DNA of 64,000 nucleotides from Symbiodinium natans (GCA_905221605.1 CAJNDS010000319.1:15001-79000); one strand, 5' to 3'; counted from the stretch's first letter, positions 43,611 through 53,499 are shown. Program-made: numbers and translations. The notes: a model not told the origin generated them from the sequence alone.

Positions 43611-44131
43611 CCACGGGCTAGCTGGGTTCTCAGGCTTGGCGAGAGGCGCCAAACCGTGTCGAAGAATCCAGTAACTGATTGCCTAAGGGTTTGATGGATC
43701 GGATCCTTCAAGGGTTCTTCAACTAATCGCCAAACCACAGTGACACAACCAAGACGATGCTGAATACCAGAACTAACCCCAACCCGACCCCTCAACCCTT
43801 TCATAGTCGTAGGCGCAATCCCTTGCCCCTGTACGCCCCACAACCCACTAGCCAAGATGTTGGTCTGAATCAAGGTCGATCGCAGACCACGGGGGATCAA
43901 ACGGAGCTTGCCAGCCCTCTTGAGAGCCCGTGCAACACGCCCCTTGAAAGTCTTTAGGCGTCGAAGGCGCCCTCCCGTGTTATCTAAGCCAAGGTCCCTA
44001 AGCACATCACATGGTTTCGGAAGCTTTTGGGGGATCTTAGCATGCAGGCTCACCAAAGCACGCTTCAAAGCCCGGCTACTGCACAAGAAACCCGACTTCT
44101 TCACATTCACCCTGAGCCCACGTTGCTTCAA
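43586..44131 (-). CDS. LINE ORF2 continuation: RT thumb region
   Basis: A 181-residue frame that continues directly from ORF2 after a one-base shift: the sequence LKQRGLRVNVKKSGFLCSS matches the region after the catalytic aspartates in LINE RTs, and a basic helical thumb with LRDLGLD follows. It ends with TAA. Coding continues in yet another frame from about 43605. Confidence 0.75.
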   Translation of the reverse strand: MKQRGLRVNVKKSGFLCSSRALKRALVSLHAKIPQKLPKPCDVLRDLGLDNTGGRLRRLKTFKGRVARALKRAGKLRLIPRGLRSTLIQTNILASGLWGVQGQGIAPTTMKGLRGRVGVSSGIQHRLGCVTVVWRLVEEPLKDPIHQTLRQSVTGFFDTVWRLSPSLRTQLARGWRLASAQ

Positions 44132-46725
44132 CCCTCCACAAGTCGAACATAGAGCTGCGTAATTCTAACGGCAACAGCCTCAGGGTCATCACCACACAAA
44201 TCCGCAGCAAGGTCGTCTATGAAACTAGCCAAATCAGCATCGGGAAACTGCTCAGAAACATCTTGCAAAATCCGATACAAGTACGCCTTACTAAGGGCAA
44301 CACTAGTGGGACAACCCTGGAGAATGCTTCGCAAGGGATAAATAGGACAACTAGCTTGACCCTCAGCCAACAGAAACCTAGGAGCAGCGTGGATACCCAT
44401 AGCAAGACAAAGGGGAAGGGCGGGGAAACCTAAATCCAAAGCTTGTTCAATGAGTTCATCTCTAAGAATACTGTCATAAAACTTGCGAACGTCAAGCAGA
44501 AGAGTGACCTGGTGTCCACCCGTATAAACCATAACTTCCCCCCGAAGTAACCGACCAAGAACCCTGTCAAAAACACTGGCACCAGGAATAGCTCCATCCC
44601 ATGGGGTGTCAGGGACAAGTTGCTTGACCCATTTTTCAATAAGATGTCCTCTAAGTTTGAAATACAGCCGGTAAATAAAACTAGTTAAGCTGATGGGTCG
44701 TTCGCTATCAGCATCCTTAGGGAGCAACGCAACGGCAACCTGACAGATGCCTTCCGGCCAACAAAGTTCCCTTTCAACTCTAGCAAACAACCAAACCAAG
44801 CCAGACAAACCCTCACGTGGGAGCTGCTTCAAGGCTTGCAAAGTCCAACTGTCAATTCCGGGCTTTTTAGAAGCCATGTGCGACAGGCATTGTTGAATTT
44901 GGGGAGCGCTAATCCGCGAAAGTTGGTCAGCTTGATTCAGGGCAGCTTGGTACAACCTCTTACTAGGCTTAAAGGGCGTCAGAGTTTCACCCCAAATCTC
45001 AGCCCAGAAATGTCGACGACACTCCGCACGCATAGAAACAGAAACATCCTGGAACGGCCGAACAAATACAACCTCGTCTCTTTTGATGATCTTGTGAGCT
45101 TCAGAAAGTTTCTTAGCCTTCTTCTCAAATTCTCGACGCTTACAGTACTGCAGGTAGGCAACAGCATGTTTCACTCTTGCTTGTGACGTCACAAGCAACT
45201 TGGACATCATAGCCGGTCTAACATCTTGAAGCTTGCTCAAAAGCCTAGAGATTCCAGTTTTAGTGAATTTATGTGGGTCCTGAAACACAGGGCCTTCTAA
45301 AGCAACAGGGTGCGGTTCGTGACCAGTGGGGCCCCAAAACTCATCCAACCGCAACATCAGTTCCTGAACTTTGAGGTACAGTGACTCTTGCAAGGCCATC
45401 TGGGCATTCTTAGTTCGAAAGCGGTACCAATCCCCAACCAAACGCGAAACCGTGGACCAATACCAAACAGCACCATCCTGAAAAGTGGCATCGCGCGCAG
45501 CAGCGCTTACACGCTTGACCCACTGAACCTGCACTGGGAGGCCTAACCCCTCAACACACTCCTCACTAGTACTTCCTAGATAACCTGCCGCCTGTTTACA
45601 CCAGTTGCGATATCCCGTCTCTAACGTCACACCCTCCGGAGAGGAACCCTCCATCCACTTGCCCCATGGCCAACGCGGGCCCACTGCAAGCGGCGGAGAA
45701 AGTGATGGAATGACCGGTACATACTCACAAAGCGCATGGCACTTCAATCGGAACTCAACCCCGTAGCGCGGTCTCCAAGGGACCTGAGTGAGAACTTGCA
45801 CCTCAACAAGACCCTGCAAAGCGCGGTGCAAAACCATAAAGTCCAGAGTGGAACCAGTACTAATCGTGGGAGTACTAGGGAAGCAAATCTGACCCCCAAC
45901 TAGACGGGTCCAGCCACAGTTGTGCAGATCAACTGGCTCGCAATTAAAATCCGCAACAAGAACCCAAGGACAGTTTAAACTAACCAGAAAACCCCCAATA
46001 TCCCGCTGCAAGGCCTTATGGTCAGAGCTGAACAATCCAGTAGTGGGGAAATAAGCAACCACAAAGACCATGTCAAAACCCCGAAACCTAGACTTACTCG
46101 CGACCCACCGGAAAGAGCCAACCGGAAGCGGCTGGCAGCTCAGGTGTCCTTTTGTGGCCAGCAAACAGCCACCACTAGGACGAACTTCTTTGACTTCAGC
46201 TGGCAAGGCGTTCAGAAAGTATCGCTGCCCTTTAAAATACTCAACTAACCCCTCCACGTCATACTGCTTGTGTTCCACCAGAGCCAAGGCGTGGAAATGA
46301 CAATTCAAGAAAAAGCTACGCACAGGTTCAGACCACGAGGTCACATTCGCGAAGAAAAGCACAAAATCCCCACGATCACTAACGTCAGGTTCCGGAGCCT
46401 CGTGATTCCCCACCCGTGCCAACCTACTCTCAGCATGCTCGTTCAGTACATCTTGGACGGGTCGTTGTTGGACTTTGGACCATTGCGTGCAACGACTTTC
46501 CGCTATGCCGCACTGTGCTCGTTGCGCAGTCTGTTGCAAGGCAGTCATACCGTGTTGGTGGTCGGCACGCTCACCTTCGCTGCGGTTTGCTTCTGGCGTG
46601 TGGGAAAAACGGTCAGGGCGCTGGCTGGCCTCAACCTTGAAAAATCCGCCATCACGTGGGTCCACGGTGACTGCTGCCTTAAACTGAGTGGCGCGGTCAG
46701 TGTACGGTTGGATGCTAAAGATCAT
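44128..46725 (-). CDS. LINE ORF2: endonuclease and reverse transcriptase, 5' part
   Basis: 865 codons from ATG at 46725, chosen because upstream codons of the same frame shadow ORF1. The endonuclease/exonuclease/phosphatase domain is at about 120-330: N127 (NVTSW), E151 (LVEHK), D259 and N261 (VADFN), and D295 (STLDF). The usual terminal SDH is not evident; the segment reads YGVEFRLKCH. It would nick target DNA for target-primed reverse transcription. RT motifs are A (D745 in LLDVRKFYDSI), B (ILQGCPTS, 801-808) and C, FIDD (835-838) in place of the common YADD. The frame stops at 44128 where a missing base turns GGTTTGAAG into GGTTGA; the next frame continues the RT. Confidence 0.85.
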   Translation of the reverse strand: MIFSIQPYTDRATQFKAAVTVDPRDGGFFKVEASQRPDRFSHTPEANRSEGERADHQHGMTALQQTAQRAQCGIAESRCTQWSKVQQRPVQDVLNEHAESRLARVGNHEAPEPDVSDRGDFVLFFANVTSWSEPVRSFFLNCHFHALALVEHKQYDVEGLVEYFKGQRYFLNALPAEVKEVRPSGGCLLATKGHLSCQPLPVGSFRWVASKSRFRGFDMVFVVAYFPTTGLFSSDHKALQRDIGGFLVSLNCPWVLVADFNCEPVDLHNCGWTRLVGGQICFPSTPTISTGSTLDFMVLHRALQGLVEVQVLTQVPWRPRYGVEFRLKCHALCEYVPVIPSLSPPLAVGPRWPWGKWMEGSSPEGVTLETGYRNWCKQAAGYLGSTSEECVEGLGLPVQVQWVKRVSAAARDATFQDGAVWYWSTVSRLVGDWYRFRTKNAQMALQESLYLKVQELMLRLDEFWGPTGHEPHPVALEGPVFQDPHKFTKTGISRLLSKLQDVRPAMMSKLLVTSQARVKHAVAYLQYCKRREFEKKAKKLSEAHKIIKRDEVVFVRPFQDVSVSMRAECRRHFWAEIWGETLTPFKPSKRLYQAALNQADQLSRISAPQIQQCLSHMASKKPGIDSWTLQALKQLPREGLSGLVWLFARVERELCWPEGICQVAVALLPKDADSERPISLTSFIYRLYFKLRGHLIEKWVKQLVPDTPWDGAIPGASVFDRVLGRLLRGEVMVYTGGHQVTLLLDVRKFYDSILRDELIEQALDLGFPALPLCLAMGIHAAPRFLLAEGQASCPIYPLRSILQGCPTSVALSKAYLYRILQDVSEQFPDADLASFIDDLAADLCGDDPEAVAVRITQLYVRLVEG

Positions 46726-47515
46726 GCGGGGCGTCCTCTCCGCCCGCAGTCTCCCAATCCACGTCCGTGCCCTCCCTAAGGGCACCATCTGGCTGACATT
46801 GCTTCCGACGTTTGCTCCAGTTTGTGCGGAAATCCGCATCATCCAGGAGGGTAGCGAAACGGGCGCGGTGCTCTTCACTAAGGGTGCCACCCTCCTCAAG
46901 CAACGCCCGTAGTTTTGGAACATCCCCAAGGAGCTCCGCATCTCCGGCAGTGATGCTATTGATGTGGGGCGTGGGCGGCTCCAACAACTCACTCTTGATG
47001 ACGCGTGTGCCGTAGGCGGTAGTGGCCTCCCGCAAGGTTTCTGCTGCCTGCTCCAACTCACGGTCAAGACCACGCATCTTCTCCTCAAGTTCGGTGACCT
47101 TGTCCCGTGCCTTGGCCAGGCTTTGCTCCATGACATGTCTGCGACTGCCCAATTTGCGGACTGTGGATTGGGCCTCCTTAAGACAGTGTTGAACTGCTTT
47201 TGCTGGGTCACGTTGTGTTGTGAGACGGTCGAAGTAGGCGACATTGTCCTCGGACCACGTTTCCCCGCACTTGGTGCAGCAACCGTGGCTTCGCATACGA
47301 TTGATCCAATACCACTGGGAGCATTGGTGACAAACAACATAGCAATTGTGGCCAGCCAAATCAGGAGAAGGACGTACTTGTGGATTACGAACCGGTTCAC
47401 GACGTTGGGGGAAGCCCCATGATTCACCCTTGTTCGGCCAAACCCTTCCTGCGCTTTTCCGCCAAAGGGGCATGGTTCCAGCCTTCCCAAAACCGTCCTC
47501 TACCCGACATTGCAT
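46715..47515 (-). CDS. LINE ORF1: zinc ribbon and coiled-coil protein
   Basis: A 266-residue frame from ATG at 47515. Residues 62-83 form a zinc ribbon (C62-x2-C65 ... C80-x2-C83). Residues about 105-165 are a charged coiled coil (SLAKARDKVTELEEKMR). The C-terminal third is acidic. By position it should be the RNA-binding ORF1 protein that accompanies the element RNA. It lacks the CCHC knuckles of many I-clade ORF1 proteins; the zinc ribbon takes their place. The stop codon at 46715-46717 overlaps the ORF2 start by 11 bases in the sequence ATGATCTTTAG, so translation of ORF2 may be coupled by termination and re-initiation. The larger frame that overlaps ORF1 in another phase is a shadow. Confidence 0.75.
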   Translation of the reverse strand: MQCRVEDGFGKAGTMPLWRKSAGRVWPNKGESWGFPQRREPVRNPQVRPSPDLAGHNCYVVCHQCSQWYWINRMRSHGCCTKCGETWSEDNVAYFDRLTTQRDPAKAVQHCLKEAQSTVRKLGSRRHVMEQSLAKARDKVTELEEKMRGLDRELEQAAETLREATTAYGTRVIKSELLEPPTPHINSITAGDAELLGDVPKLRALLEEGGTLSEEHRARFATLLDDADFRTNWSKRRKQCQPDGALREGTDVDWETAGGEDAPHDL

Positions 47516-47548
47516 CTACTTTCCAAACGCCTGCTACCCTCAGCTTGG

Positions 47549-49018
47549 ACCCGAATTGCTTCTTCCGGGGAGAAGCCGGCGGAGGAGCCCGCGATGGTGG
47601 AGACCCAGGAGGCGGAGGTCTCACAGCAGGAGGTGGAGGTAATCCGCAATGAGATCGCAAAGCAACAGGCGCAGCTGGATGCAGAACGCAAGCGCGCGGA
47701 GGCGGAGCGGAAGCGCGAGCTGCAGGAGCGGCTCCACCTGGAGCAGGCCCAGGGACTGCGGCGCATCCAAGGCTGGCCCTTGAACAACGACTGGATCAAG
47801 CTGGCGCTTGAGGATGCCAAGTTCCGCGTGGAGGGCGGCTTCACCTTTGGCACGGTCGCCAAGTGCCGACTGATCACGGACGACGACGTCCGCGAGGTGA
47901 AGGCGCTGCCAGAGGTCAGGCCCGAGGGCACGAAGGTGCACGTGCAGCTCGTAAATTCGGGGCCGACGGTGTACAGCTGGGCTCCCACCTCGCTGTCGAG
48001 CAGGCCAGCTTGCAGGACCCCAGGACGCCGGTACAGCCAGCGGAGCCCGTGCCCGAGGCGCCCGTGGCGGAGGCGCCCATGGAGGAGCTTCCGGCGGAGC
48101 CTGCGGCGGTGGAGCCTGGGAGCCTGTGGCGGAGCCTGTGGCGGAGCCGGCGGCAAAAAAGTCTGCGACGGCCTCCACGGCGGCCTCCACAGCGGAGGAG
48201 GAGGAGGAGGAGGAGGAGGAGGGCGAGGAAGTGGCGGGTCTGCCGGTGCGCCGCGTGACGCACAAGAACGTGGTGGCTGGCGCTGGCGGCGCGGACGCTG
48301 GAGCAGTACAGGGCGGACCTGGCAATCCTCACGGCCAGGATCGAGGACGGGACCGTGGAGGGCTGCCGGCTGCGCTGCAGCACGAACAGGTGGGCCAACG
48401 AGCTCTACGCCATCAACTCCGACACCGGCAAGCTCGTGGCGCCCAAATCCAAGAAATCCGTCCAGGCGGACGAAGTGAAGTCTCACCCACGGGGGGCAGG
48501 ACAGCATCGCCCCCTCGAAAAAAAGGTCCACTGCTCTTCTTTCTTGTTTTGCAACCACGGCAGGAGGGGGGACATGAACGCATGCCTCTGCGCAGTTCCA
48601 CAGCCATTCGAGCCCTCACCCCCCAGCAACGCCCGAGGGCGCCATCAGCTCGGTGGACCGGCGCCACCGCGTCTTCGCTTCGCGCGGCTGAAGCAGGACG
48701 TGAAGGTGGCCTGGGCCCTGCGGGCCTGCGGCGCCAGCTTCCTGGACCCGCACCTGCTGGCCTGGCGGGCGCGGGAGGCGGAGGAGAGCCTGGAGGCGGC
48801 TCTGCAAGCCTACCACGCCCAACCGGGCTGCTGGACCCCGAGGCGGAGGGCAGCGAGCTCAAGCCGGAGAGGCTGGAGAGGGCCGCGCAGCAGCCGGAGG
48901 TCGCTGCGGGCCCTCTGCGGCAACAGGTTCCACACATACGAAGCGGCTTCAACCGAGTCGCTCCGCTACCATGAACGGAGATTAAGTGAAAAACCAAGCG
49001 GACTTTTCCACTACTCTT
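47549..49018 (+). pseudogene. GC-rich host gene remnant with frame changes
   Basis: Coherent high-GC coding sequence that changes phase several times. 47549-47950 encodes a Glu/Lys/Arg-rich coiled coil and then a globular segment (GWPLNNDWIKLALEDAKF ... FGTVAKCRLITDDDV). 47950-48115 continues in the next phase with Pro/Ala/Glu repeats (PVAEAPMEELPAEPAA). 48115-48265 uses the third phase and has a poly-Glu run from (GGA)n. 48270-48480 returns to the first shifted phase (WANELYAINSDTGKLVAPK). Later pieces, at 48680-48820 and 48820-48940, look coding in two phases. A pyrimidine tract ending in CAG before 48571 could be an intron end. I do not recognise the protein. It may be a pseudogene or a real gene with assembly indels; the LINE lies immediately 5' of it. 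Confidence 0.5.
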
Positions 49019-49150
49019 AGAGCCTGGTGGTTCAGCGGAGTTCTGCAATTCACAACATGTTCTCACGAAATTGGGCTCATGCCAAAATCAAGTGAAAACA
49101 TCTTTTCCGATACATGAGGTGTGTACAAAGGGCAGGGATGTTAGGTTTCC

Positions 49151-49640
49151 TCACCCCGCCTGAGATTCGTCTGTTCGATCCCACTCTTCGGATCCAACTG
49201 GCCTGTCATGCATGTCCACAAAGTCATGTAGGAACAGCAAACTCTGAAGCCGAGCTGGGGAAAGGGGCTTTGTGTGAATGTCACCAAGGTTTGCATGCGT
49301 GGAAACATACTTCATGATCAAGCGCTTCTGCTGCACTGCATCTTGCAGCCAGAGCAATCGACCTTCAAAATGCTTGCTAGCCTTGGTAACACCCTGACGC
49401 AAACAGAACGCTTTGCAGGACTGGTTGTCAACATTGACGATAAGATCGCAAGGGCTGCGGCTCATGAACTCGACCACCGCCTTCATGAAGAGTCCCTGAC
49501 AGGAGCTGCCAACGGCACTGTAGTATTCACTTTCCATGGAAGACAAGCTGATGCATTTCTGCGATCGGCACACGTAGTGAATATACTGCCCGTTCAGGCA
49601 GTAGCTAGCGCCTCCATAACAGAAAGCAAAGAAAGGACAA
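49151..49640 (-). pseudogene. Orphan copia RNase H domain
   Basis: The open frame extends upstream to 49891, but only its C-terminal half resembles a protein. That half carries the copia RNase H signature: SQKCISLSSMESEYYSAV, then VDNQSCKAF, then KHFEGRLLWLQDAV, then YVSTHANLGDIHTKPLS. The catalytic E and D positions are kept, but the first part of the domain (usually YSDADWAG) is replaced by unrelated Gly/Ser/Ala-rich sequence. It is a 5'-truncated relic of a copia element in the minus orientation. It is not simply the missing end of the element at 3.6 kb, because about 46 kb of other DNA lies between, but it is the domain that element lacks. Confidence 0.8.
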
Positions 49641-49699
49641 GAAGATAAGAGAAATGACAAAGGGAGAAAAGACTGAGCTGTCAGAGCGGCCGCGGCCAC

Positions 49700-49760
49700 C
49701 CCGGAATCGGAGCGCGCAACGCAGCCCCCCCCCCCCCCAAGTGGCCTGCGCCTGGGCTCT
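49700..49760. other. GC-rich patch with poly-C
   Basis: Contains GCGGCCGCGGCCACC and a run of 14 C. No gene. Confidence 0.5.
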
Positions 49761-49924
49761 TGGAGTCGCCACCTGCCGAGAACCATGAAAGAGCTCTCAA
49801 TCAGAGAGAAAGTGAGAGAAGAAGAACATAGGAGCCATGAACCCGCATGCAGATACGTAAAACCTAGACGGAAAAAAATGGCGCAGTGCACGACACGAGA
49901 TCCGAACTGAAGTGTGTTATCCGT

Positions 49925-49972
49925 GTTCTTCCTCTTCCTCTTCCTCTTCCTCTTCCTCTTCTTCTTCTTCTG
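49925..49972. repeat. (TCTTCC)n microsatellite
   Basis: About six copies of TCTTCC passing into TCT triplets. Confidence 0.9.
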
Positions 49973-50057
49973 CTGGGCTTAAGGGCCCGGAGGCCCTCGC
50001 GCGCGGGCGCCCCCGAATCCGGTCTCAAGTGAAACTGTGGCAGACGCGGAAGGGGTT

Positions 50058-50395
<338 letters not shown>

Positions 50396-50515
50396 GTCCC
50401 TGCCCTTTCATTCTCTCCCTCAATATCTCTCTCGCCTCCTTCCCTCGCTCTTTTTCTCGTCTCTGCGCTCTCTCACCTCGCTCGCTTTCTCACCTCGCTC
50501 TCATGTCATCTCGCT

Positions 50516-50769
50516 GTTCACAGCTAGTTCAAGCCACACTACCAAAGCCACTACCAAGCCCTAAGGAAAGTCCAAGCCAAGTAAGCACCTACCATAAGCT
50601 CTCGCTCCCTTCCTTTTGACTTTGCCGGAAATGCAGCTCAGAGTTCGAAGCACAAAGCAAGCAATCGAATTGCGGCAAAGCTGAGTAGACAAAGCTTACC
50701 ACAGCTCAGAGTTCGAAGCACAAAGCAAGCAATCGAATTGCGGCAAAGCTGAGTAGACAAAGCTTACCA
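50516..50769. repeat. Repeat R2, copy 1, with 67-bp tandem duplication
   Basis: 50516-50704 is repeated almost exactly at 51347-51533, starting GTTCACAGCTAGTTCAAGCC. In copy 1 the last 67 bp (GCTCAGAGTTCGAAGCAC ... GCTTACCAC) is duplicated in tandem (about 50636-50702 and 50703-50769). It is preceded by the CT tract. Confidence 0.9.
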
Positions 50770-51222
50770 CCACCGTGCAAGCGAATGAATTGTGTCAAAG
50801 CAGAGAACCTGAGTGAGCCATGACGAGAAAACACAGGAGCAAAACAGAACAGATCCTGACCAAGGCAAGAAAAACGAGCTCGTGGATTCTCGTGAAACGA
50901 GGCTGGCTCCAAACGCTTAAAAGATGAGCACGCCTTTGGGTTGACTTGGCTGATAGCTCGCAAGCCTGGAACATGTCCCAAAGCAAAAGGGAGCACAACA
51001 GCTAGACGGTAGCAAAAAGAGCTAGCACAGCCGTTTAGAGGACGGGGCCCCTTTGGGCAGACCCGGCTGACAGCTTGCGAGTATGGGACATGTCTCAAAG
51101 TAGAAGCAAGTACCGCTGTGAAACGAGTGCAAGATGAGCAGCAAGCTCCGGTTGTACAAGGGTCGCGAGACCCGTCCCAAATGAAGGAATGAGTCTTCAT
51201 AATGGGAGTGGTGGGTGGGAAC

Positions 51223-51346
51223 AAAAAGCGAAGCTACCAAGCGATGCAACGCAAACTGCAAGAATTCGGTGTGTGGCTTGAACCAAAAGCAACAAAGTAC
51301 GGTGATCTTTCACAACAGTAAACAGACATGAGTAAACACATGAACC
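51223..51346 (-). repeat. Repeat R1, copy 1 (with decayed spliced leader)
   Basis: 124 bp repeated in direct orientation at 60085-60210. Here the leader-like segment is damaged: on the minus strand TTTTGGTTCAAG replaces TTTTGGCTCAAG and the GTAGCCA part is lost. R2 copy 2 follows immediately at 51347. Confidence 0.85.
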
Positions 51347-51533
51347 GTTCACAGCTAGTTCAAGCCACACTACCAAAGCCACTACCAAGCCCTAAGGAAA
51401 GTCCAAGCCAAGTAAGCACCTACCATAAGCTCTCGCTCCCTTCCTTTTGACTTTGCCGGAAATGCAGCTCAGAGTTCGAAGCACAAAGCAAGCAATCGAA
51501 TTGCGGCAAAGCTGAGTAGACAAAGCTTACCAC
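51347..51533. repeat. Repeat R2, copy 2
   Basis: Near-identical to 50516-50704 but without the extra 67-bp tandem copy. It sits directly next to R1 with no CT tract between, whereas CT tracts adjoin R2 copy 1 and R1 copy 2. Confidence 0.9.
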
Positions 51534-51778
51534 CAATTTAACACTGGCAAAGTCAAAGCTCGCACCGAACAGCCCAATTTTTAAAAGTGAGCGAAGACGT
51601 GCCAGGCATGCCCCCCAGTTGACTGGGTGGCTCAGGGGAGTATTGTAATGTGGCTTCCGCGACTCAAAGTTCCAAGCGCAGAGCCAAAAACCAGAACTGC
51701 TCCACGAAAGCCAGTCGTCTTGTAGAAAGTCGTGTCACAACACGACCCCCCAATAAGGAGGGGTAGGAGAAAGCAACG

Positions 51779-52078
51779 CTAGGGTCGATTGCCCAACTGT
51801 CGGAGCACGGAGCAAAGTACAGATCCAATGCCTTGGATGACTGCACACAGAGAGGCCTGAACCTCCGCCAAACGAGTGTTGCAGAGCTCGAGGTCGGCCT
51901 CCATGTCAGACAATCGGACTGTGTGCCCACTGGACGACTGCTCCAGAGCGAGGACACGCGTGAGAAGCCCTTCTGTAGTCAGATGAGCGCCCGACAGGTC
52001 CCCTTGCAGGATGGCTACCTGATGCCTGAGACGAGAGACCTCCTCCCGCAGAAAGGCCACCTCGTCAGAGCGGTCCAT
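51779..52078 (-). CDS. Small coiled-coil ORF
   Basis: 99 residues from ATG at 52078 (MDRSDEVAFLREEVSRL...). Charged heptads over about residues 5-75 predict a coiled coil; a Cys/Leu/Val-rich C-terminal helix follows. Upstream on the coding strand is a pyrimidine-rich stretch, as expected at a splice or trans-splice acceptor. No family is recognised. It is the last of a series of short minus-strand ORFs between the two R1 repeats. It could be a small gene, an exon, or a structural ORF of an unknown element. Confidence 0.4.
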   Translation of the reverse strand: MDRSDEVAFLREEVSRLRHQVAILQGDLSGAHLTTEGLLTRVLALEQSSSGHTVRLSDMEADLELCNTRLAEVQASLCAVIQGIGSVLCSVLRQLGNRP

Positions 52079-53499
52079 GTGCCCGGCCCGCGGGCAAGAA
52101 AAAGCCAGCTGCTGAAGCCCCTTCAAAGTGATGTATAGTAAAGGACATGTAAAGTGTTCCATGTTCAAATGCAAAGAGTGCACTAAGGCTCCCTGAGAGC
52201 CACATGGGACGGAGGCCGCACGGGGAAAGAAAGGCCGTTATGGCACCGCCGCTGCTCGTCAGGCCGTCCAAGGCATGAGAAATGGCTGACAGAAACCCCA
52301 AAAGTGGGAAGAACTAGGAGAAAAGCATCGCATACGCTCATTTACTCCAACAGACGATGCGGCGGATCTGAACCACTGAGCGGCGCATGTCTCCTGACAA
52401 GGTCGCAGGCAGGGGCCCCTAAACCAGCGTGACGGAACCCATCCTACCGCCCGAAAGACCCAACAGGCAGAAAACCCAGGCTTAGGGACAGTGCCCAAAT
52501 GAGGGCAGAAGAAGTCGCACAAGGGAATTCTGTCGTGCCACAAGCCGAGTTACCCCAAGAGAAAGAAATGTACCTCCAAAGATAAACCTTGTAATACCCG
52601 CCACAGAGAGCTGCAGGCTAGGGCGAGTGCTGTGTGGGATGCTCACAAGGAACAGCAAAAACAAGCACGGAGCCATCCTTCTCGCCAAACGCGCGCTGGC
52701 CCTCCCGAACTGGCAGGTCCTAGCGCGTGGGGCTGAAACGCAAAAGCTGCGACGAGCCTTTGACGACCGTGTGACACGCTTGAAGGCCTGTAAGAAGCTC
52801 TGAACCGGCAGAACAGGGAAGCCAGCCTGACTCTTGACAGGAAAAAGAGAGGGTGGAGGCAAAGCCCCTTACTGGCTGCCAGCAAAACAAACGCACTGAG
52901 CAAAGCACAGCCTAGGGCTCCTTATGGATTGGGAAGCATCCCTATATACGGGGGAAAAACCGAAGGTTCGGGGCGCAGCTTAAGGTCAACCGGGTCTAAT
53001 GAGCTTTAGGCAAATGCCGGGCCTGCAGAAGCGAAAAAGGAGGGCGATATCTCGGAGCTTTGGTGGCCGAAAGTAGCCAAGACCTGAGCGAAAAGAAACG
53101 GAGGGGCAGCACACCATAAGACTGGCGGATTATGCACTATGAAAAAGAGAAAACCAGGTGGCACAACCCGAATTAATGACACCTACGCTGCTGCCAGTAT
53201 TTCTCCGCGCAGGCACCAAAGTCGGCCGACTGCCTGAGCACGTGAGACCTGCTCAACAAAATCAAAGGAGATCACAAAGGAGGATCTTTGAAGCCAGAAA
53301 CATATCGAAGGGCCAAATGTCACTGCGCAATTTCATGGTATAAGCCCCGTAAGGCTAGCCCAGGAGCAGAAGCACAGAGTGCCATGGTACTGTTGAGAGC
53401 GCACAAACAAAAGAAAGCGCAAGTACAAAGGCTGTTTGAAAGCCTGCGTAACAAAGCACACTTGAAAGGAAGGCCCTGTGGACTCGAGCCAAAAAGGGG
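52079..53499. other. Spacer, pyrimidine-rich on the minus strand
   Basis: No supported gene. Several minus-strand frames are open but Phe/Leu/Ser/Cys-rich, as expected from a pyrimidine-rich spacer or intron. Confidence 0.35.

Larger units (their letters stand above)
42094..47515 (-). mobile_element. Non-LTR (LINE) retrotransposon, nearly full length, two frameshifts
   Basis: Read from high to low coordinates: ORF1 (zinc ribbon plus coiled coil), ORF2 with APE-type endonuclease and reverse transcriptase, RVT-type CCHC zinc finger, and RNase H. This is the layout of APE-class LINEs with an RNase H, such as the I/R1 groups. ORF2 is broken at about 44130 and again at about 43600; both breaks fit single-base indels, so this copy is inactive if the sequence is correct. 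No poly-A tail or target-site duplication was identified. The 5' end abuts a GC-rich gene remnant on the other strand at about 47.52 kb. Confidence 0.9.

Noticed and set aside
46726-47490. First 255 codons of the 1120-codon frame containing LINE ORF2
   Set aside because: They run antiphase over ORF1, which has the convincing zinc ribbon and coiled coil; ORF2 is better started at ATG 46725.
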